NCBI GenBank assembly: GCA_021604585.1
Contig: BQJG01000059.1
Span: 1-19,972 of the forward strand
Source of the DNA: Hyphococcus sp.
GTDB taxonomy: Bacteria; Pseudomonadota; Alphaproteobacteria; Caulobacterales; Parvularculaceae
Length of the DNA stretch: 19,972 bases
Reading direction: 5' to 3'
In this document: positions 14,361-19,972 of the stretch, piece after piece
Layout: each line of letters starts with the position of its first letter
Numbering within the stretch: position 1 is the first letter of the stretch
Position numbers and translations under genes: made by a program
Notes under the pieces: model-generated
What the model was told of the DNA's origin: nothing
The model's input: the letters and a program-made list of their open reading frames with translations, nothing else
Databases searched by the model: none

Positions 14361-14615
14361 TTACGGCATCCCGCCGACAAATCCGCTCGTATCTTCATTG
14401 CGCACCAGTGAAAGACGTGCGCCGCAATGGCCGCAATGCGGGCGGCGGCATTTCAGTTCACGCGCGACTTCCGCCAGTGTCACATCGCGATGATCAACCT
14501 TTAAGAGCAACTGCAAGGGGCTTTGCAGCCATGTGTGCTGGCACTTCATACACGTCGCTTCAATGGATTGGTCATCATCAAGGTCGCGCAGGTGCATATC
14601 ATCAAGCCAACTCAC
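14361..14615 (-). CDS. Small zinc-ribbon protein coupled to the Y-family polymerase
   Basis: This 84-aa protein carries a Cys-rich module: CMKC near residue 23 and CRRPHCGHCG near residues 57-66, which would suit a zinc ribbon. The rest is hydrophilic with a helical LLLKVDHRDVTLAEVARELK stretch. I do not recognise a named family. The GTG at 14615 is chosen because its first bases overlap the polymerase stop as GTGA and GGAGGA (14627-14622) lies 6 bases upstream, inside the polymerase gene. Translational coupling to the SOS-type polymerase suggests a role in translesion synthesis, for example binding DNA or the polymerase, but this is inference. A longer in-frame reading to 14762 would overlap the polymerase and has no ribosome site. 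Confidence 0.75.
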   Translation of the reverse strand: MSWLDDMHLRDLDDDQSIEATCMKCQHTWLQSPLQLLLKVDHRDVTLAEVARELKCRRPHCGHCGARLSLVRNEDTSGFVGGMP

Positions 14616-15865
14616 CAGAAATCCTCCGCTGACGGAATGCGCGTATAAGAAATCTTGCCTCCGGCATAACCGCCCGGCGGTGGTTTCCACGGCCCCACTG
14701 AAAGAACGCGCTTGCCGAATTTCCGGTTGAGCGTATCTATGGAGAATGTGATGCGCTCCCATTTCTGGCGGTCGCGGTCGTCATTGATAAACATATCAAG
14801 CTGCCGCCCGGTCGCGGGCGACAAATCCAGGAGCGTTACGCCGACGCGCACAATTTCATGGTTGCGGGAAAGTTCGCTGCGCGCTTTTTCCCAAAGCGCG
14901 CCTAACCCGGTTAGAATTGCTTGGTCGTCATTCACGCAAGGCAAATCCCGCTGCGCAAACCATCCCCCTTCGCGCAAATCAAGCCAAAGCCACAATTTGT
15001 TGGCGTAGAATTGATCACGTCGCATTCGTCTTGCCGCTTTAGTAAGCAGCAACCGGCCTATATCGCGCGCCTTGTCGATCTTCCTCAACTCCGGCGGTAA
15101 GACTCGACCATGTCCATACATGCCCCGGCCTGTTGTTTGCGCTTGAATGTCATAGCCGTGCAGCCCGTACCACATGCGCTCGCCATTCACATTGCCCCAC
15201 AGGGCGCGCATCTGTTTTGGCTGGGTCGCGATTAATTGTGCGGTGGTGTGAATCCCGGCGCGGTTAAGGCGCTGCTCCATACGCCCGCCAATTCCAGAAA
15301 TTTCCGACAAGGGCAGCGCCGATAAATATTGAAGTGCGCCCTCCGGTTCCCAGATGGTGACGCCGTTCGGCTTGTCCATTTTACAGGCGAGTTTTGAGAG
15401 CAAACGATTAGCGGCAAAGCCGATTGAGCAGGTAATATGCGGGCCGACATTTTTTGCGATGCGCACTTTAAGCTTCTGCGCCAAAGCCTGAGGATCGCGA
15501 ATATCGCGCGGCGCAAGTTTGCAAGTCAATTCATCGATAGACTTAACCGTATCAATCGGAATCTCACAGGCAATCTCGTTTAAGAGCGCGTTGTGTGCGC
15601 GCCTGAATAAGTCTGGGCGCTGCATGACTAGAACAATGTCGGGGCAAAGCGCTTGCGCATCCGGCGTACGCATGACGTTTTTAACGCCGCGCGCCTTCGC
15701 TTCCTTACTGCAGGCAATAACGGTGGTGTATTTCGCCTTATCCGTTTCAAACGGAATGACGCCCACGGGCCGCCCGCGTAGCGCTGGAAAGGCTTGCTGC
15801 ATGACAGACGCAAAGAAGCCGTCAAAGTCGAGATATAAGCGTTCTATGGTCTCCGGTTTACGCAC
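14612..15865 (-). CDS. Y-family translesion DNA polymerase (DinB/ImuB-like group)
   Basis: This 417-aa protein is a Y-family DNA polymerase. The palm carries LDFDGFFASV (Asp13, first metal ligand) and SIDE (Ser109-Glu112, second metal ligand and catalytic Glu), with TTVIACSKEAKARGV and CSIGFAANRLLSKLACKMDKPNG (the thumb-associated stretch), then a helix-hairpin-helix-like ISGIGGRMEQRLNRAGIHT and a little-finger domain to the C-terminus. I chose the GTG at 15865: GGGGA (15876-15872) is 6 bases upstream, and it gives the usual start close to the first catalytic Asp. The longer open frame (to 16399) runs antisense into the ABC-F gene. A LexA box and promoter lie about 45-70 bases upstream, so it is SOS-regulated. 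The protein ends with ISYTRIPSAEDFW and shows no clear beta-clamp peptide. Confidence 0.92.
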   Translation of the reverse strand: MRKPETIERLYLDFDGFFASVMQQAFPALRGRPVGVIPFETDKAKYTTVIACSKEAKARGVKNVMRTPDAQALCPDIVLVMQRPDLFRRAHNALLNEIACEIPIDTVKSIDELTCKLAPRDIRDPQALAQKLKVRIAKNVGPHITCSIGFAANRLLSKLACKMDKPNGVTIWEPEGALQYLSALPLSEISGIGGRMEQRLNRAGIHTTAQLIATQPKQMRALWGNVNGERMWYGLHGYDIQAQTTGRGMYGHGRVLPPELRKIDKARDIGRLLLTKAARRMRRDQFYANKLWLWLDLREGGWFAQRDLPCVNDDQAILTGLGALWEKARSELSRNHEIVRVGVTLLDLSPATGRQLDMFINDDRDRQKWERITFSIDTLNRKFGKRVLSVGPWKPPPGGYAGGKISYTRIPSAEDFW

Positions 15866-15906
15866 TGGCCGTCCCCAAACAGCCCGGCCATTTGGCTCGG
15901 GTACGG

Positions 15907-15936
15907 AGTAGAACAAAGTAGGAACAATAGAGTCAA
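15907..15936 (-). promoter_or_regulatory. Promoter of the polymerase/zinc-ribbon unit
   Basis: On the minus strand TTGACT (15936-15931) is followed after 18 bases by TCTACT (15912-15907). The -35 is a good match and the -10 a partial one. The LexA box lies in the spacer and touches the -10. The leader to the GTG start would be about 35 bases. Confidence 0.55.
15911..15925 (-). promoter_or_regulatory. LexA (SOS) box
   Basis: On the minus strand the sequence reads GTTC, 7 bases, GTTC: an exact match to the direct-repeat LexA box of Alphaproteobacteria. It lies between the candidate -35 and -10 hexamers of the polymerase promoter, where bound LexA would block transcription. Its position about 45 bases before the start codon of a translesion polymerase supports the call. 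Confidence 0.85.
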
Positions 15937-16060
15937 CAGACTTATTTTGAAGCGTTCTTTCCAGCTGTTTCCATGGGGCGAATCCTTGTTTTTTCCTGAT
16001 CGAAATAGGGAGCGTCCCGCACACCCTTGCTAAAATGCTGCATTGCGGTATGACCCGCCA

Positions 16061-17656
16061 ATGTTGACGATCACAAATCTCGATTACCGCGTGGAGGCGC
16101 GCCCTTTGTTTGAGGGCGCGAGCGCCCAGATTTCGTCTGGCTGGAAGGTCGGGCTGGTGGGCCGCAACGGCACGGGCAAGTCGACCCTGTTGCGCCTGAT
16201 CCGTGAGGAGCTGGCCAATCCGTCCGGTGACAGCGCCATCCGCATGAGTGCGCGCGCCTCGCTCGGCTGGGTCGCCCAGGAAGTCGCGCCGACGGACGAG
16301 ACGATCCTCGAGGTGGTGCTCGCCGCCGATCATGAGCGCCACGCGCTGATGCAAGAGGCCGAGACCGCCACCGACCCCATGCGCATCGCCGATATTCACA
16401 CCCGCCTCATCGACATCGACGCCTGGTCCGCCGAAGCGCGCGCCGCGGAAGTGCTAAAGGGGCTCGGGTTTTCCGACGCGGATTTGAGCCGCGCGACGCG
16501 CGAATTTTCCGGCGGCTGGCGGATGCGCGCGGCGCTCGCCGGCGTGTTGTTCGCCGAGCCTGACCTCTTGCTCCTCGACGAGCCGACCAACTATCTCGAT
16601 CTTGAAGGCGCGGCGTGGCTCGAAGGCTACATCAAGAAATATCCGTATACGGTGTTGATCGTTTCCCACGACCGCGAATTGCTCAATCGCTGCGTCACCC
16701 ACACCATGGCGCTGGAGCACAAACAGCTGACGGTCTGCCCCGGCGGTTACGACGCCTGGCTGAAACTGCGCGCCATGAAAGTCGCGCAGCTTGAAAGCCA
16801 GCGCTCCAAACAGGACGCGGAAAAGGCGCATCTGCAGGCCTTTGTCGATCGCTTCCGCGCCAAGGCGTCGAAAGCCCGCCAAGCGCAGTCGCGGGTTAAA
16901 AAGCTCGAAAAGATGCAGGATATTTCGATCCCCCTGTCGGAGCGCACGACGCCGTTTCATTTCCCCGAACCCAAAGACATGTTGTCGCCGCCGATGCTGC
17001 GCCTCCATGACGCCGATCTCGGCTATGGCGACGACGCGCTGATCCTCAGTGATGTTGATTTGCGCATCGACCCGGAAGACCGCATCGCCATTGTCGGCGC
17101 CAACGGGCAGGGCAAGACGACGCTGGTCAAATCCATTGCGAAACGCCTGCCGCTGATGTCCGGCGAATGCACCGCGCCGAATTCGATCCGCATCGGATAT
17201 TTCAGCCAGGACCAGCTCGACGAGCTGACCCTTGGCGACACGGTGCTCGATCACGTCCGCCGCGCCATGCCCAAGGATACGCCGGTGGGCAAACAGCGCG
17301 CGCAAGCCGCGCAGATGGGCTTTTCTCACGAGAAAGTTGAAACCCAGGTCGAGAAATTATCCGGCGGCGAGAAAGTGCGGCTTCTGCTCGGGCTGATGTC
17401 CCTCGACCGGCCGCATATTCTCATCCTCGACGAGCCGACCTCGCACCTCGACATCGACAGCCGCGAGGCGCTGATCTATGCGCTCAATGATTATCCGGGC
17501 GCGGTGTTGTTGATCACTCACGACGTATTCCTCGCCGAAGCCACCGCCGATCAGCTCTGGCTGGTGAAGGACGGCCGCGCGGTTCCCTATGATGGCGATC
17601 TCGACGATTATCGCCAGTTGATAACCCAGGCCGACAAGCGCGCGAAAGCGGCTTAG
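16061..17656 (+). CDS. ABC-F family ATPase (YheS-like)
   Basis: This 531-aa protein has two ABC nucleotide-binding domains in one chain and no transmembrane part, the ABC-F layout of ribosome-associated translation factors. Domain 1: GRNGTGKST (about 35-42), FSGGWRMRAAL, LLLLDEPTNYLD. A long charged linker (about 230-290; LESQRSKQDAEKAHLQ, ASKARQAQSRVKKLEK) follows, the P-site tRNA interaction motif region. Domain 2: GANGQGKTTL, LSGGEKVRLLLGL, ILILDEPTSHLD. The second Walker B has TSHLD instead of the usual TNHLD. The ending LLITHDVFLAEATADQLWLVKDGRAVPYDGDLDDY suits YheS-type members. The start is the ATG at 16061; a TTG at 16043 in frame is possible. A TAAAAT at 16031-16036 could be part of a -10. 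The gene is divergent from the polymerase. Confidence 0.92.
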   Translation: MLTITNLDYRVEARPLFEGASAQISSGWKVGLVGRNGTGKSTLLRLIREELANPSGDSAIRMSARASLGWVAQEVAPTDETILEVVLAADHERHALMQEAETATDPMRIADIHTRLIDIDAWSAEARAAEVLKGLGFSDADLSRATREFSGGWRMRAALAGVLFAEPDLLLLDEPTNYLDLEGAAWLEGYIKKYPYTVLIVSHDRELLNRCVTHTMALEHKQLTVCPGGYDAWLKLRAMKVAQLESQRSKQDAEKAHLQAFVDRFRAKASKARQAQSRVKKLEKMQDISIPLSERTTPFHFPEPKDMLSPPMLRLHDADLGYGDDALILSDVDLRIDPEDRIAIVGANGQGKTTLVKSIAKRLPLMSGECTAPNSIRIGYFSQDQLDELTLGDTVLDHVRRAMPKDTPVGKQRAQAAQMGFSHEKVETQVEKLSGGEKVRLLLGLMSLDRPHILILDEPTSHLDIDSREALIYALNDYPGAVLLITHDVFLAEATADQLWLVKDGRAVPYDGDLDDYRQLITQADKRAKAA

Positions 17657-17708
17657 GCGCTTGTGGCGGCGGAGGGGCTTTCCCCATCCATCGCAACGTT
17701 GTCAGCGG

Positions 17709-19121
17709 CTATTGCCCCTCTTCAAATTCGCTGCTCGATGATGCGTGTCTGCGGCTTTCGCGGATCGCATTCCTGATCTCTTCGAGCAATTTATGCGGAC
17801 GGGCGACGTAGCGCACCTTCGCCGGCTCGCCTCCGCCCATGTCTTTGAGTTCTATGTCGCCAATATCGAAAATGCGCTGCCACCATTTTTGAAAAATGTC
17901 GGTATCGACAATGCGCTGCAAATTGACGCGTTGTTGCAGATCGTTGAACACACCGCCGACAGTGACGAGCGTAGCGTCATGTGATTCTACGTCGCGAATG
18001 ATGGCGTAGCGCCAGCTGCTCCAAAACAATAGGTGCGGAAAATAAAATGCGCTCGCAAGAGTCAGCGGAATAAAACCAACAGCCGCCAATCCATGATGCG
18101 GAAAAGCCGCGTAGATGGGCGCTAGCCAGTCAAACAGCGGCGTTGCAAAGGCGGCGAACACCCCTGTCAGAAACGCCGTCCATGCACCCAAACGCAAAAC
18201 CCCAGCGGCCGCGGTGTTCGCAAACTGGCGCGATGCTGTGGACAACACGAACCAAGCGCCGGCGATCAAAGCAAGGGTAAGCACAGGCTGTTCGCGCGCA
18301 ATCGTGTAAGCTGCATCGAGCCAATTCGGAAGGGAGAGGACCGCAGCATCCAGCGGCGCCATCAGGAACGCGAAACTTCCCGCCGCATGCGTTTCAAGCG
18401 ATGCATGCGTGGCGGCGGACCAGACAACTATTTTTTCCGGAATGGTTCCGATAGTCCAGGCGAGCCAGCCGACAAAATATATAATCGTCGCCAATGCGAG
18501 GCGGATTGGCTGCCAGATTGCGTGCCACGCAAATGAGCGTGGCGCATCTTTGGTGAAGAGTTCTTGTTCAAGGCGATTCTTTTCGCCGTCGTTCAATTGA
18601 TTGAGGCGAATATCTCTTAGCAGGACGAGCCAGTGCACACCCGTGTCGTACACAAGTTTCTCAACGCCGCTGCGCTTAAGCAGCGTTTTAATGCGCCGTC
18701 CGTTGGCGTAGAATACACTGGCGAGCTCCGCCCACAACCAAGCCATGCTCAACGAGGCCAACCCAGCCCAGCCCCATGACGATACGCTGTGCATTTTTGC
18801 GGCGGCGTTTTGCAGGAAGCCCGATCCCGGATCGCTCGCGGGTCCGCCAAACCAGAACGCGCCTGCCTCAACCGCAAGGCTGATCAGCAAAGCCAGCCAT
18901 CGGATATATCTTGCGTTTTTGAACACGCCCCGTTCGCCCCAACTCCGATTACCGCTTAATATTAGGTCCGGCTGCCGGTTATTCCAGCGCAAATGATGGT
19001 AATCCCGCGTCGACGCATAGTTTGTGGCGCTGCCGCAACGACTTGCCGGGAGCAAGGCCAGGATTATTACCAGTAAAACCCAACCGTTTCGGCAATGTTC
19101 TGAAAAGTCAGGCTGCGGCAA
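17709..19121 (-). CDS. Multi-pass membrane protein with C-terminal PH-like domain
   Basis: I cannot name this 470-aa protein. It has about seven hydrophobic segments (roughly residues 13-29, 71-91, 115-138, 205-226, 275-295, 310-333, 345-366). The C-terminal 370-455 region (YAIIRDVESHDATLVTVGGVF, QQRVNLQRIVDTDIFQKWWQRIFDIGDIEL, RPHKLLEEIR) resembles the bacterial PH (bPH2, YdbS/YdbT-like) domain. The function of such proteins is unclear; some are linked to envelope stress or secretion. The start is a TTG at 19121, 4 bases after the stop of the upstream gene, but no good ribosome site is seen, so a later start is possible. It is probably co-transcribed with the membrane-anchored gene at 19126-19740. 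It converges on the ABC-F gene with a 52-base gap. Confidence 0.6.
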   Translation of the reverse strand: MPQPDFSEHCRNGWVLLVIILALLPASRCGSATNYASTRDYHHLRWNNRQPDLILSGNRSWGERGVFKNARYIRWLALLISLAVEAGAFWFGGPASDPGSGFLQNAAAKMHSVSSWGWAGLASLSMAWLWAELASVFYANGRRIKTLLKRSGVEKLVYDTGVHWLVLLRDIRLNQLNDGEKNRLEQELFTKDAPRSFAWHAIWQPIRLALATIIYFVGWLAWTIGTIPEKIVVWSAATHASLETHAAGSFAFLMAPLDAAVLSLPNWLDAAYTIAREQPVLTLALIAGAWFVLSTASRQFANTAAAGVLRLGAWTAFLTGVFAAFATPLFDWLAPIYAAFPHHGLAAVGFIPLTLASAFYFPHLLFWSSWRYAIIRDVESHDATLVTVGGVFNDLQQRVNLQRIVDTDIFQKWWQRIFDIGDIELKDMGGGEPAKVRYVARPHKLLEEIRNAIRESRRHASSSSEFEEGQ

Positions 19122-19125
19122 CCCC

Positions 19126-19740
19126 CTAGTGAGCGTTGTCGATTTTCGATCCGCTTCGTATCCCGGCGCCCGCGCCCAACGGCGGGTTTGCCGATGAGCT
19201 GATTGAAACTTTGTCCCACGTCAGAGCGAGCGGGCTCGCGCCGCCAAAGCGTTCAGGCTGATAGGAAACCGTGACGGGCTGTTCTATCTTTTGATCCGCT
19301 GTCACGAAGAAGCCGAGTATTTTCCATTCATCATCTCGCTTGACAATGTTCAGCGTGTATCCGGCCAGCATTTTTTCAAATTTCGCTTTGCCAACACACT
19401 GCGCGACAGCAAATTCTTTGCCGTTCGTGCTCATATTAAATTGAGTGATCGTGCAATCGGCGCCGTCATGCTCGACGAGTGCGCCGAACTGAAACGCGCC
19501 AGCGCTCATCAATTGCTCCAGCCCGCCATTTTTTAATATATCACGCAACTCCGGCGCGGCGCGCGCCCACAATTCCTCGCCGTTCCATTCGCTCGCAATC
19601 GCGGGCAGCGATTCATCGGCGTAGGCATGCGCTTCTTCAATCAGTGGCCCCGCCTTTTGAAAGCCGATAAAAAACAACCCAACGATAAGTCCGATGAACA
19701 AAAGCGCGAGTGTGCCAATGATGGCGAGAAAAGTCTTCAT
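19126..19740 (-). CDS. Membrane-anchored protein of unknown function
   Basis: This 204-aa protein starts with a clear N-terminal membrane segment (about 4-26: AIIGTLALLFIGLIVGLFFI). The rest is soluble and probably outside the membrane, with a helical acidic stretch (EEAHAYADESLPAIASEW) then a beta-rich part containing CTITQFNMSTNGKEFAVAQC (two cysteines that could pair) and NIVKRDDEWKILGFFVTAD, a pattern seen in NTF2-like domains, but I cannot assign a family. The C-terminal end is low-complexity (SSSANPPLGAGAGIRSGSK). The ATG at 19740 has GGAGGGG about 4-10 bases upstream, so I chose it over the longer frame to 19899. The downstream PH-domain gene starts 4 bases after its stop, so they likely act together. 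Confidence 0.72.
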   Translation of the reverse strand: MKTFLAIIGTLALLFIGLIVGLFFIGFQKAGPLIEEAHAYADESLPAIASEWNGEELWARAAPELRDILKNGGLEQLMSAGAFQFGALVEHDGADCTITQFNMSTNGKEFAVAQCVGKAKFEKMLAGYTLNIVKRDDEWKILGFFVTADQKIEQPVTVSYQPERFGGASPLALTWDKVSISSSANPPLGAGAGIRSGSKIDNAH

Positions 19741-19810
19741 GATGCCCCTCCACAATTCCCCGACTCTCAACCTAACGGATTTTCTGAATTGGGCAATTCG
19801 CTTTATAACT

Positions 19811-19972
19811 TCAAACCACCTGCCCCGCCGCCCATCCTGATGCCCAGGCCCATTGGAAATTATAACCGCCGAGCCAGCCGGTGACGTCGACGGCTTCACC
19901 GATGAAATAAAGGCCGGGCGTTGTTTTGGCTTCCATCGTTTTGGATGAAAGCCCGTCGGTGTCGATGCCGCC
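19811..19972 (-). CDS. BaiN/HI0933-family flavoprotein, C-terminal fragment
   Basis: The window edge cuts this gene; only the last 53 residues are visible. They contain GLYFIGEAVDVTGWLGGYNFQ and AWASGWAAG, the conserved FAD-binding end of the NAD(P)/FAD-dependent oxidoreductase family (BaiN/HI0933-like). The stop is TGA at 19813-19811. The substrate of this family is mostly unknown. The gene runs on the minus strand toward the small membrane protein, 70 bases away. Confidence 0.8.
   Translation of the reverse strand, partial: GGIDTDGLSSKTMEAKTTPGLYFIGEAVDVTGWLGGYNFQWAWASGWAAGQVV

Noticed and set aside
15866..16399. N-terminal extension of the Y-family polymerase
   Set aside because: It is antisense to the ABC-F gene, covers the LexA box and promoter, and has no domain.
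16454..17329. A 291-codon minus-strand reading frame inside the ABC-F gene
   Set aside because: Typical shadow frame of a G/C-ending-codon gene; no motifs.

Overview
The window looks like chromosomal DNA of a moderately GC-rich alphaproteobacterium. The clearest taxonomic clue is a direct-repeat LexA box of the alphaproteobacterial type (GTTC, 7 bases, GTTC) in front of a Y-family polymerase gene. Gene families (small SET protein, acetylpolyamine-amidohydrolase-like deacetylase, YCII/AHSA1/ArsR cluster, HSDL2-like SDR, AspH-like oxygenase) agree. I cannot name a genus. No rRNA, tRNA, CRISPR array, insertion sequence or prophage was seen. Nearly all of the window is housekeeping or accessory metabolic genes.

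Layout. 1-1660 (+): the 3' part of an HDAC-fold deacetylase fused to a GNAT acetyltransferase, overlapping by 11 bases a small SET-domain methyltransferase. 1661-2116: the only long non-coding stretch, with a possible terminator and a strong two-part stem-loop. 2117-4715 (+): exported M19 dipeptidase, membrane metallophosphoesterase, and a 70-aa Cys-rich protein with a TTG start. 4769-5356 (-): PlsC-type acyltransferase. 5495-8094 (+): HSDL2-like SDR, MOSC protein, AspH-like 2-oxoglutarate oxygenase.

8136-10260 (-): a compact run ArsR regulator > AHSA1/SRPBCC > YCII > GST > zinc-ribbon protein with a natural His5 C-terminus. The first three genes are joined by ATGA overlaps. The ArsR start codon directly abuts a 50-bp near-perfect palindrome that overlaps a good promoter, a striking autoregulatory operator candidate. 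10351-11817 (-): M20 peptidase. 11917-12669 (-): LolA-like lipoprotein, divergent from 12774-13703 (+), a second, complete HDAC-family deacetylase, which is followed by a histidine phosphatase (+).

14361-15865 (-): SOS-type unit of a Y-family DNA polymerase and a GTGA-coupled zinc-ribbon protein. 16061-17656 (+): ABC-F ATPase. 17709-19740 (-): a PH-like-domain multi-pass membrane protein and a membrane-anchored partner of unknown function. 19811-19972 (-): the C-terminus of a BaiN/HI0933-type flavoprotein, cut by the window edge.

Functional links that the layout supports are: acyl/methyl protein modification enzymes in one unit at the left edge; a small regulated stress or detoxification-like operon under ArsR control in the middle; and LexA-controlled translesion synthesis at the right. 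The most unusual signals are the ArsR palindrome, the HDAC-GNAT/SET unit, and the polymerase plus zinc-ribbon pair.
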